Shown here in pieces: positions 39,901 to 51,900 of a DNA stretch of 64,000 nt. Source of the DNA: Limnomonas spitsbergensis (Eukaryota; Chlorophyta; Chlorophyceae; Chlamydomonadales); contig JAYJMM010000109.1 of the NCBI GenBank assembly GCA_037349105.1, forward strand, positions 900,501 through 964,500. Direction: 5' to 3'. The notes under the pieces are model-generated. The model was given only the letters and a program-made list of their open reading frames with translations, made no database searches and was not told the DNA's origin. A program made the position numbers and the translations under genes. Positions within the stretch are counted from its first letter, which is position 1, and every line of letters begins with the position of its first letter.

Positions 39901-42900
39901 GGTGAGCGCATACAGGGTTCAGGTAGGATGGCTGTGGACTGGTGAGCGCATACAGGGTTCAGGTTGGATGGCTGGGGACTGGTGAGCGCATACAGGGTTT
40001 AAGTTGGATGGCTGGGGACTGGTGAGCGCATACAGGGTTCAGGTTGGATGGCTGGGGACTGGTGAGCGCATACAGGGTTTAGGTTGGATGGCTGTGGACT
40101 GGTGAGCGCATACAGGGTTCAGGTTGGATGGCTGGGGACTGGTGAGCGCATACAGGGTTCAGGTTGGATGGCTGGGGACTGGTGAGCGCATACAGGGTTC
40201 AGGTTGGATGGCTGGGGACTGGTGAGCGCATAAATGGTTTAGGTTGGATGGCTGGGGACTGGTGAGCGCTTACAGGGTTCAGGTTGGATGAGTGGGGACT
40301 GGTGAGCGCATACAGGGTTCAGGTTGGATGGCTGGGGACTGGTGAGCGCATACAGGGTTTACGTTGGATGGCTGGGGACTGGTGAGCGCATACAGGGTTC
40401 AGGTTGGATGGCTGGGGACTGGTGAGCGCATACAGGGTTCAGGTTGGATGAGTGGGGACTAGTGAGCGCATACAGGGTTCAGGTTGGATGGCTGGGGACT
40501 GGTGAGCGCATACAGGGTTCAGGTTGGATGGCTGGGGACTGGTGAGCGCATACAGGGTTCAGGTTGGATGGCTGGGGACTGGTGAGCGCATACAGGGTTC
40601 AGGTTGGATGGCTGGGGACTGGTGAGCGCATACAGGGTTTAGCTTGGATGGCTGGGGACTGGTGAGCGCATACAGGGTTCAGGTTGGATGGCTGGGGACT
40701 GGTGAGCGCATACAGGGTTCAGGTTGGATGGCTGGGAACTGGTGAGCGCATACAGGGTTCAGGTTGGATGGCTGGGGACTGGTGAGCGCATACAGGGTTC
40801 AGGTTGGATGAGTGGGGACTGGTGAGCGCATACAGGGTTCAGGTTGGATGGCTGGGGACTGGTGAGCGCATACAGGGTTTAGGTTGGATGGCTGGGGACT
40901 GGTGAGCGCATACAGGGTTCAGGTTGGATGGCTGGGGACTGGTGAGCGCATACAGGGTTCAGGTTGGATGGCTGGGGACTGGTGAGCGCATACAGGGTTC
41001 AGGTTGGATGGCTGGGGACTGGTGAGCGCATACAGGGTTCAGGTTGGATGAGTGGGGACTGGTGAGCGCATACAGGGTTCAGGTTGGATGGCTGGGGACT
41101 GGTGAGCGCATACAGGGTTTAGGTTGGATGGCTGGGGACTGGTGAGCGCATACAGGGTTCAGGTTGGATGGCTGGGGACTGGTGAGCGCATACAGGGTTC
41201 AGGTTGGATGGCTGGGGACTGGTGAGCGCATACAGGGTTCAGGTTGGATGGCTGGGGACTGGTGAGCGCATACAGGGTTCAGGTTGGATGGCTGGGGACT
41301 GGTGAGCGCATACAGGGTTCAGGTTGGATGGCTGGGGACTGGTGAGCGCATACAGGGTTCAGGTTGGATGGCTGGGGACTGGTGAGCGCATACAGGGTTC
41401 AGGTTGGATGGCTGGGGACTGGTGAGCGCATACAGGGTTTAAGTTGGATGGCTGGGGACTGGTGAGCGCATACAGGGTTCAGGTTGGATGACTGGGGACT
41501 GGTGAGCGCATACAGGGTTCAGGTTGGATGACTGGGGACTGGTGAGCGCATACAGGGTTTCAGGTTGGATGGCTGGGGACTGGTGAGCGCATACAGGGTT
41601 TAAGTTGGATGGCTGGGGACTGGTGAGCGCATACAGGGTTCAGGTTGGATGGCTGGGGACTGGTGAGCGCATACAGGGTTCAGGTTGGATGGCTGGGGAC
41701 TGGTGAGCGCCATACAGGGTTCAGGTTGGATGGCTGGGGACTGGTGAGCGCATACAGGGTTCAGGTTGGATGGCTGGGGACTGGTGAGCGCATACAGGGT
41801 TCAGGTTGGATGGCTGGGGACTGGTGAGCGCATACAGGGTTCAGGTTGGATGGCTGGGGACTGGTGAGCGCATACAGGGTTCAGGTTGGATGGCTGGGGA
41901 CTGGTGAGCGCATACAGGGTTCAGGTTGGATGGCTGGGGACTGGTGAGCGCATACAGGGTTCAGGTTGGATGGCTGGGGACTGGTGAGCGCATACAGGGT
42001 TCAGGTTGGATGGCTGGGGACTGGTGAGCGCATACAGGGTTCAGGTTGGATGGCTGGGGACTGGTGAGCGCACATACAGGGTTCAGGTTGGATGGCTGGG
42101 GACTGGTGAGCGCATTACAGGGTTCAGGTTGGATGGCTGGGGACTGGTGAGCGCATACAGGGTTCAGGTGTGGATGGCTGGGGACTGGTGAGCGCATACA
42201 GGGTTCAGGTTGGATGACTGGGGACTGGTGAGCGCATACAGGGTTCAGGTTGGATGGCTGGGACTGGTGAGCGCCATACAGGGTTCAGGTTTGGATGGCT
42301 GGGACTGGTGAGCGCATACAGGGTTCAGGTTGGATGAGCTGGGGACTGGTGAGCGCATACAGGGTTCAGGTTGGATGGCTGGGGACTGGTGAGCGCATAC
42401 AGGGTTCAGGTTGGATGAGCTGGGGACTGGTGAGCGCATACAGGGTTCAGGTTGGATGGCTGGGGACTGGTGAGCGCATACAGGGTTCAGGTTGGATGGC
42501 TGGGGACTGGTGAGCGCATACAGGGTTCAGGTTGGATGGCTGGGGACTGGTGAGCGCATACAGGGTTCAGGTTGGATGAGCTGGGGACTGGTGAGCGCAT
42601 ACAGGGTTCAGGTTGGATGGCTGGGGACTGGTGAGCGCATACAGGGTTCAGGTTGGATGGCTGGGGACTGGTGAGCGCATACAGGGTTCAGGTTGGATGG
42701 CTGGGGACTGGTGAGCGCATACAGGGTTCAGGTTGGATGGCTGGGGACTGGTGAGCGCATACAGGGTTCAGGTTGGATGGCTGGGGACTGGTGAGCGCCA
42801 TACAGGGTTCAGGTTGGATGAGCTGGGGACTGGTGAGCGCATACAGGGTTCAGGTTGGATGGCTGGGGACTGGTGAGCGCATACAGGGTTCAGGTTGGAT

Positions 42901-45900
42901 GGCTGGGGACTGGTGAGCGCATACAGGGTTCAGGTTGGATGAGTGGGGACTGGTGAGCGCATACAGGGTTCAGGATGGATGGCTGGGGACTGGTGAGCGC
43001 ATACAGGGTTCAGGTTGGATGGCTGGGGACTGGTGAGCGCATACAGGGTTCAGGTTGGATGGCTGGGGACTGGTGAGCGCATACAGGGTTCAGGTTGGAT
43101 GACTGGGGACTGGTGAGCGCATACAGGGTTTAAGTTGGATGGCTGGGGACTGGTGAGCGCATACAGGGTTCAGGTTGGATGAGTGGGGACTGGTGAGCGC
43201 ATACAGGGTTCAGGATGGATGGCTGGGGACTGGTGAGCGCATACAGGGTTCAGGTTGGATGGCTGGGGACTGGTGAGCGCATACAGGGTTCAGGTTGGAT
43301 GGCTGGGGACTGGTGAGCGCATACAGGGTTCAGGTTGGATGACTGGGGACTGGTGAGCGCATACAGGGTTCAGGTTGGATGGCTGGGGACTGGTGAGCGC
43401 ATACAGGGTTCAGGTTGGATGGCTGGGGACTGGTGAGCGCATACAGGGTTCAGGTTGGATGGCTGGGGACTGGTGAGCGCATACAGGGTTCAGGTTGGAT
43501 GAGTGGGGACTGGTGAGCGCATACAGGGTTCAGGTTGGATGACTGGGGACTGGTGAGCGCATACAGGGTTCAGGTTGGATGAGTGGGGACTGGTGAGCGC
43601 ATACAGGGTTCAGGTTGGATGGCTGGGGACTGGTGAGCGCATACAGGGTTCAGGTTGGATGAGTGGGGACTGGTGAGCGCATACAGGGTTCAGGTTGGAT
43701 GAGTGGGGACTGGTGAGCGCATACAGGGTTCAGGTTGGATGGCTGGGGACTGGTGAGCGCATACAGGGTTCAGGTTGGATGGCTGGGGACTGGTGAGCGC
43801 ATACAGGGTTCAGGTTGGATGGCTGGGGACTGGTGAGCGCATACAGGGTTCAGGTTGGATGAGTGGGGACTGGTGAGCGCATACAGGGTTCAGGTTGGAT
43901 GACTGGGGACTGGTGAGCGCATACAGGGTTCAGGTTGGATGAGTGGGGACTGGTGAGCGCATACAGGGTTCAGGTTGGATGAGTGGGGACTGGTGAGCGC
44001 ATACAGGGTTCAGGTTGGATGGCTGGGGACTGGTGAGCGCATACAGGGTTCAGGTTGGATGGCTGGGGACTGGTGAGCGCATACAGGGTTCAGGTTGGAT
44101 GACTGGGGACTGGTGAGCGCATACAGGGTTCAGGTTGGATGGCTGGGGACTGGTGAGCGCATACAGGGTTCAGGTTGGATGAGTGGGGACTGGTGAGCGC
44201 ATACAGGGTTCAGGTTGGATGGCTGGGGACTGGTGAGCGCATACAGGGTTCAGGTTGGATGAGTGGGGACTGGTGAGCGCATACAGGGTTCAGGTTGGAT
44301 GACTGGGGACTGGTGAGCGCATACAGGGTTCAGGTTGGATGACTGGGGACTGGTGAGCGCATACAGGGTTCAGGTTGGATGGCTGGGGACTGGTGAGCGC
44401 ATACAGGGTTCAGGTTGGATGGCTGGGGACTGGTGAGCGCATACAGGGTTCAGGTTGGATGGCTGGGGACTGGTGAGCGCATACAGGGTTCAGGTTGGAT
44501 GGATGGGGACTGGTGAGCGCATACAGGGTTCAGGTTGGATGGATGGGGACTGGTGAGCGCATACAGGGTTCAGGTTGGATGGATGGGGACTGGTGAGCGC
44601 ATACAGGGTTCAGGTTGGATGGCTGGGGACTGGTGAGTGGTAAATTGTGGATGGGTGGATGAAGATTGGTCAGTTTCTGTGGGGCTGAACGTTCATGCTG
44701 AGCCCAGTGCCAGCGAGTTCAGGTCATGAAATCCGAGCTTGAATTTGAATCTTAGGTTTGAATTTGAATCCCAGGTTTGATTTGGCGTTGCTCCCTAAAC
44801 TCTCCTTTTCCCTGCCCTCCTGCCCTGCCCTCCCTGCTCCCCCTGCCCTTCTGTGAACCCTGCTCCCCCTTACGCACCTGCCCCTGCTCCTCCTCAGTTA
44901 CATTGTTGCGGGAGCGCTGATGTGTCAGGACAGGGAAGGCTTCCTGTCACTCGCGGACAAGGCGGACCCCGCGCAGGGTGCAGAAAACGTCATGGCCTTT
45001 TCGAAGGTGACTGCACCGCCCTCGGTACTTTCGAAATCCAAAACTGGCACAGGTACTCAATACTATTTTATTTCGATGAGGGGCTTGTTAACTTGTGATC
45101 CAGGCTTACTGCTCAGTGTGTGGTGTACTGCCATGTGTGTACCGCATGTACTGTCATGAGTGTACCTCATGTGATGCACTGCCATGTGTGTACCTTGAGT
45201 TTAGTACTTGCATGTGCACAATGCTAGTTAATTTGAACGAAGCATACTGTTCAAATTTCAATTGCAAGGATGCTGGCATGGTATCTGCTTTGCCTGCAAG
45301 GATGTCACACCTGTGTTACTGGATGTCACACCTGTGTTACTGGATGGCACACCTGTGTTACTGGATGTCACACCTGTGTTACTGGATGTCACACCTGTGT
45401 TACTGGATGTCACACACGTGTTACTCTTTTGTGTCTTGTTGTGACACCCATGTTACTCTTTCTGCGCCCATGCTGTTGTTGTTGCGCCCACGTGTACCGC
45501 AGGCTCTGCTCCGTTGCGCCAGCACTGTGCGCATGCCTCACAACAACGAGACGACCATCGTGCGCGTCGGTCTCCACACGGGAGACGTGGTGGCCGGGCT
45601 GATTGGGACCAAGCTGCCCAAGTTCAGCATCTTTGGGGACGCCATGAACACTGCGTCGCGAATGGAGAGCACCTGCAGGCCAGGTGTGGAAGAGCTACTG
45701 CCAGGGGGGAGGGGGGGTGTAACTTGTGTATGTCCACACCCTACTGGTGTCCACACCTTGTGTACATCCACACCCTGTTAGTGTCCACACCTTGTGTACG
45801 TCGATACCATGTTGATGTCCACACCTTCCGCACGTTCACACCCTGTTGATGTCCACACCATGTTTACGTCCACACCCTGGTGATGTCCACACCTGGTGTA

Positions 45901-48900
45901 CATCTACACCCTGTTGATGTCCACACCTCCCGCACGTCCAAACCCTGCTGATGTCCACACCATGTTTACGTCCACACCATGTTGATGTCCACACCATGTT
46001 TACGTCCACACCCTGGTGATGTCTACACCTTGTGTACGTCCACACCTTGTACCTTGAGTGTATGTGTCAGCTGATGGATCCCCCGTGCGTGTCTGCTGTC
46101 GTCCAGGCTGCATACAAGTCAGCAACGTCACCAAGCCACTGCTCTCTGGTTTCACCTTCACGCCCACAGGGGGCATCGAGGTCAAGGGCAAGGTGGGGGC
46201 AGGAGCAGGGTTGGGGCAAGGGTAAGACATTGGCCTTGGGCCGTGGATCGTTCTCCTCCTATTTCTGATGCGTACTTCTCATGGCCCATCGCCTATTTCA
46301 CACGGCCCTGCCACACCTCTCTGGGGCGCAAGTAGGGTTTGATGTACAGGTAGGATGCCCTGGCACTGAACTCTGAACCTGATGTTCATCCTAAACCCTG
46401 AACCCCAGTGGTCCCGCCCAACCATTAACCCGTTGGCCATGCTTAACCCTGAACCCTGTTGGTCATCCTGAACCCTGAACCCTGTTTCTCACCTTGACCC
46501 TGCGCTTGACCCATCTAACAGGGGGGGATGGACACGTCCCTGAATCCTGTTTTGCACCTTGAACCCTGAACCCCGTTGGTCATGCTTAACCCCGAACCCT
46601 GTTGGTCATCCTGAATCCCGAACCCTGTTGGTCATCCTGAACCCCGAACCCTGTTTCTCACCTTGACCCTGCGCTTGACCCATCTAACAGGGGGGGATGG
46701 ACAAGTCCCTGAATCCTGTTTTGCACCCTTAACCCCGTTGGTCATGCTTAACCCTGAACCCTTTTTCTCTCCTTGACCCTGCGCTTGACCCATTTAACAG
46801 GGGGTGATGGACACGTCCCTGAATCCTGTTTTGGACCCTTAACCCCGTTGGTCATGCTTAACCCTGAACCCTGTTTCTCACCTTGACCCTGCGCTTGACC
46901 CATCTAACAGGGATTGATGGACACGTTCCTGTGGGTGCCCGATGAGCACCCGGAGGAGCAGTACAAGAGTATGGACGAACAGGCCAAGGTGTGGAGGGGG
47001 CTAGGGTCCAGGGGTCAGGGCGACCAAAACCCAAGCGCATGTACACAGAGGGGGGGGGGGGGGGGGCGAGATGGGTGTCATTAACAGGATGGGAATGGAA
47101 CGGGGGAGGTGGCCGCAGGCATGCTAGCAGCGTCATTGAGAGACAGAGATTTCCGTTTTCAGGGACGCTCAATTGTGCAATGAAAGGTGTGAACACCATC
47201 TGAGCCTTTGGGGTGCGGAACGAGCATTGGGTGAACCCATGTCCAGCTTTGTCGGCTCTAGGCACACGAGGTGCAAGCGAGGCAGCGATCGACATGCAAC
47301 TGACTCGCGAGCGTGTTTTATCTGGCTCGCTGGCTGAGGATTCTGAGATGGCCAATGGAAATTGCAGCATGTATTCGAGAGGGGGCGGGAAGGGAGGGCA
47401 ACTGGAAACATCCCATAGGATTTTTAGCTATTATCAGGAATAACCTAATAAAAGCTAAAGCACACACCCCTGAACCCCTTCACAGGAAGCTGCTGCGCTG
47501 ATCAACCACATCGGGAAGCAGCTTCCGCTGCCGGTCGCTCCCGTGCTTTTCGCAGCTATGCAAAAGTCTGACAGCCTGCGCCGAAGTGGAAGGTTGGGTG
47601 GGATCGGTTGGGGACGAACGGCAGGATACGTCGCAATGTTATTTTTTCACAGCCTTTTCTGCGCCAGCCAGGCGTGTGCCTCAAGCGATGCATACCAGAA
47701 CAAACCTGCATGCTGCTACGAACAACTGTTGCTCATACCTTTCATGCTGCTGAAAATAACAAAATTTCTTGTGCAGTCTTCATTTCTCACTGAGCCTGCT
47801 ATAAAGAACTTATTTTTTATTTAAACATTTTTCAACTATGTCCAGAACAAATGTGACTGTCCATGCATGCCCTCCTTCTAAGCATGGGCTCCTGCCGGTT
47901 CCCAGCCTCACTAAAACAGTATACACCGCAGCCGAAGACAAAGTGCTTGCGCTCCAAACTTTCTTCCCCTTTCGCTGCCCCCTGCCCAGAAGCTCCTGCA
48001 GCCCTGCCCACAGCGCCCTGCCCGACTGGCTGCCGGCCCTGCTGGAGGCTGTGGAGAGTCGCAAGGCGTGCAGCTCACCCCTCCCTAACTCGTCCCACCA
48101 CGAGTCTGGTGGCTGTGTGAACGACGCGCTGGAACCCATCTACGAGGCGGGCAACATGGAAAACGAGGGCTCGATAGATATTGCGGGCAGATTTTGCACG
48201 TGGGTAGGCCTCAAGGCTGGTCCATTTATAGGCTACATAGCATGCCCCTCGAGCGGTACCAAGACAGGCCCATGTACATGCCGCATGGCATGCCCTCAAC
48301 ACGTCACAAGACAGGCCAATGTACAGGCTGCATGGTATGCCCCTCAACACGTCACATGACAGGCCCATGTACAGGCTGCATGGCATGCCCCTCAACACGT
48401 CACAAGACAGGCCACGTCACAAGACAGGCCAATGTACAGGCTGCATGGTATGCCCCTCAACACGTCACTAGACAGGCCCATGTACAGGCTGCATGGCATG
48501 CCCTTCAACACGTCACAAGACAGGCCCGTGTACAGGCTGCATGGCAGACCCTCAACACATCACAAGACAGGCCCATGTACAGGCTGCATGGCATGCCCCT
48601 CAACATGTCACAAGACAGGCCCATGTACAGGCTGCATGGCATGCCCCTCAACACATCACAAGACAGGCCCGTGTACAGGCTGCATGGCATGCCCCTCAAC
48701 ACGTCACAAGACAGGCCCGTGTACAGGCTGCATGGCATGCCCCTCAACATGTCACAAGACAGGCCCGTGTACAGGCTGCATGGCATGCCCCTCAACACAT
48801 CACAAGGCAGGCATGTGTACAGGCTGCATGGCATGCCCCTCCACCGATACCAGGACAGGCCCATGTACAGGCTGCATGGCATGACTTCAAAATGTCACAA

Positions 48901-51900
48901 GACAGGCTCATGTACAGGCTGCATGGCATGCCCTTCAACAGGTCACAACACAGGCCCATGTACGGCATGCTCTTCAGCAGGCTGCAAAGCAGGCCCTGAC
49001 TATACTGAACCAAAGATCCTCAGGCAGATCCACACGCGATTTAACACGCACACTAACGTCCCCCATCCCACCACTCCTGCCTTACCCGCCGCAACTGCCT
49101 CGCCCTCACCCACATGCCCCCACTGCCTCACCCTCACCCGCATGCCGCCGCTGCCTCACCCTCACCCGCATGCCTCCGCTGCCTGACCCTCACCCGCATG
49201 CCCCCGCTGCCTCACCCTCACCCGCATGCCCCTGGTGCCTCACCCGCATGCCTCCGCTGCCTCACCCTCACCTGCATGCCCCCGCTGCCTCACCCTCACC
49301 CGCATGCCTCCGCTGCCTCACCCTCACCCGCATGCCTCCAGTGCCTCACCCTCACCCGCATGCCTCCAGTGCCTCACCCTCACCCAAAGCCTTGTCCAAT
49401 CTTCTGCATGGTCTTGCCCCTGCATGGTCGGGGGGACCCCAAGCACCCCGCATGCCCCCGCTGCCTCATCCTCTCCCGTATGCCTCCAATGCCTCACCCT
49501 CACCCGCATGCCCCGCTGCCTCACCTTCACCCGCATACCTCCACTGCCTCACCCTCACCCGCATGCCCCCGCTGCCTCACCCTCGCCCGCATGCCACCAC
49601 TGCCTCACCCTCACCTGCATGCCCCTGCTGCCTCATCCTCACCCACATGCCTCCAATGCCTCACCCTTACCCGCATGCCTCCGCTGCCTCACCCTCACCC
49701 GCATGCCTCCAGTGCCTCACCCTCACCCGCATGCCCTCGCTGCCTCACCCTCACCCGCATGCCCCCGCTGCCTCACCCTCGCCCGTATGCCGCCCATGCC
49801 TCACCCTCACCTGCATGCCCGCGCTGCCTCACCCTCACCCGCATGCCCCGCTGCCTCACCCTCACCCGCATGCCGCCGCTGCCTCACCCTCACCCGCATG
49901 CCCCCGCTGCCTCACCCTCGCCCGTATGCCGCCCATGCCTCACCCTCACCCGCATGCCCCCGCTGCCTCACCCTCACCCGCATGCCCCGCTGCCTCACCC
50001 TCACCCGCATGCCGCCGCTGCCTCACCCTCACCCGCATGCCTCCGCTGCCTCCTCCTCACCCGCATGCCCCCGCTGCCTCACCCTCACCCGCATGCCCCC
50101 GCGGCCTCACCCGCATGCCTCCGCTGCCTTACCCTCACCCGCATGCCCCCGCTGCCTCACCCTCACCCGCATGCCTCCAGTGCCTCACCCTCACCCGCAT
50201 GCCTCCAATGCCTCACCCTCACCCGCATGCCTCCAGTGCCTCACCCTCACCCGCATGCCTCCAGTGCCTCACCCTCACCCAAAGCCTTGTCCAATCTTCT
50301 GCATGGTCTTGCCCCTGCATGGTCGGGGGGGCCCCAAGCACCCCACATGCCCCGCTGCCTCACCCTCACCCTCACCAGCATGCCCCCGCTGCCTCATTCT
50401 CTCCCGTATGCCTCCAATGCCTCACCCTCACCCGCATGCCTCCGCTTCCTCACCCTCACCCGCATACCTCCACTGCCTCACTCTCACCCGCATGCCCCCG
50501 CTGCCTCACCCTCGCCCGCATGCCGCCACTGCCTCACCCTCACCTGCATGCCCCTGCTGCCTCATCCTCACCCACATGCCTTCAATGCCTCACCCTTACC
50601 CGCATGCCTCCAATGCCTCACCCTCACCCGCATGCCTCCGCTGCCTCGCCCTCACCCGCATACCTTTACTGCCTCACCCTCACCCGCATGCCTGCGTTGC
50701 CTCACCCTCGCTCGCATGCTGCCATTGCCTCACCCTCACCCGCATACCTCCACTGCCGCACCCTCACCCGCATGCTGCCACTGCCTCACCCTCACCCGCA
50801 AGCCTCCACTGCCTCACCCTCACCCGCATGCCTGCGTTGCCTCACCCTCACCCGCATGCCTCCACTACCTCACCCTCACCCGCATACCCCCGCTGCCCCA
50901 CCCTCACCAGCATGCCGCCACTGCCTCACCCTCACCTGCATGCCGCCACGGCCTCAATTGCGTCACCCTACCCTCAAGCCTCCGCTGCCTCAACCTCACC
51001 CGCATGCCTCCACCCTATACCCTCACCCTCACCCTCAAGACTCCGCTGCCTCACCCTCACCCGCATGACTCCACCCTAAACCCTCACCCTCAAGCCTCTG
51101 CTGCCTCAATCTACCATTCCCCGCATTCATACCTCAGGTCCTTGCTTGAGCCTGAGAAGCGGACTAGCGTGTTGATGATGGCATTGGCTCGACTGACAGA
51201 CAGCTCTGCAGCGGGAGCGGGAGCAGGAGTCGCCACAGCGACTGTCGGTTTCTGGCCCTCGGCACCTCAAGCTGTCCAGGGGCCGTGGCAGAGGGTACGT
51301 CGGCACAGATGCGCATCACTTGGCACACAGCTCTGGCTGCCCAAGCAGCAGCCAAATGAATTGCATGGGGTGTGTCGCGGCAGGGGTAGAGGCACCAACT
51401 TCCGAGTGCAGAGGGGCAGGCAGGGGCAGGGGCGCCAACTTCACTCATCTCTGGATCCTGATCCCTGGATTATGGTCCCTGATCCCTGGATTATGGTCCC
51501 TGGATCCTGATCCCTGAATCCCTGATCTCTGGATCCTTATCCCTGATCCTGGATTCTGATCCCTATACACTGGACCCAGATCCCGGCACCCCGGACCTCG
51601 CCTTTTAACCCTGATCCCTTTACCCTGGACCTCGCCTTAAAACCTTAAACCCGGCACCCACAGGCCTCCCTGACCGATGACAACAACGTGCACATGAGGT
51701 ACACAGATATCATCGCGGCAGCATTGGATGGCGTGGACAGCAGGTGCGCTGAAGTGTCGGATAAGTCACTTTAGGTCTGAGGGCTTGTGGAACCCAAACC
51801 AGGGCTGAAGACTCGGCTTGCTTGCGGTGCTGTGGATGTGATCCTGGGAGTGATTGGCAGCAGGGTGGACAGCAGGTACGCTGAAGTGTGGACAGCAGGT

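Noticed and set aside
39690..44640. CRISPR-like look of the regular arrays
   Set aside because: No unique spacers between repeats, no cas genes, and a eukaryotic split gene around them. These are minisatellites.
48194..49186. 330-codon + frame
   Set aside because: Reading of the 48-bp array of intron 19 (period divisible by three).
49114..51510. 798-, 632- and 617-codon + frames
   Set aside because: Translations of the 28-bp C-rich array. Only the last part of one (51,138-51,294) is a real cyclase exon.
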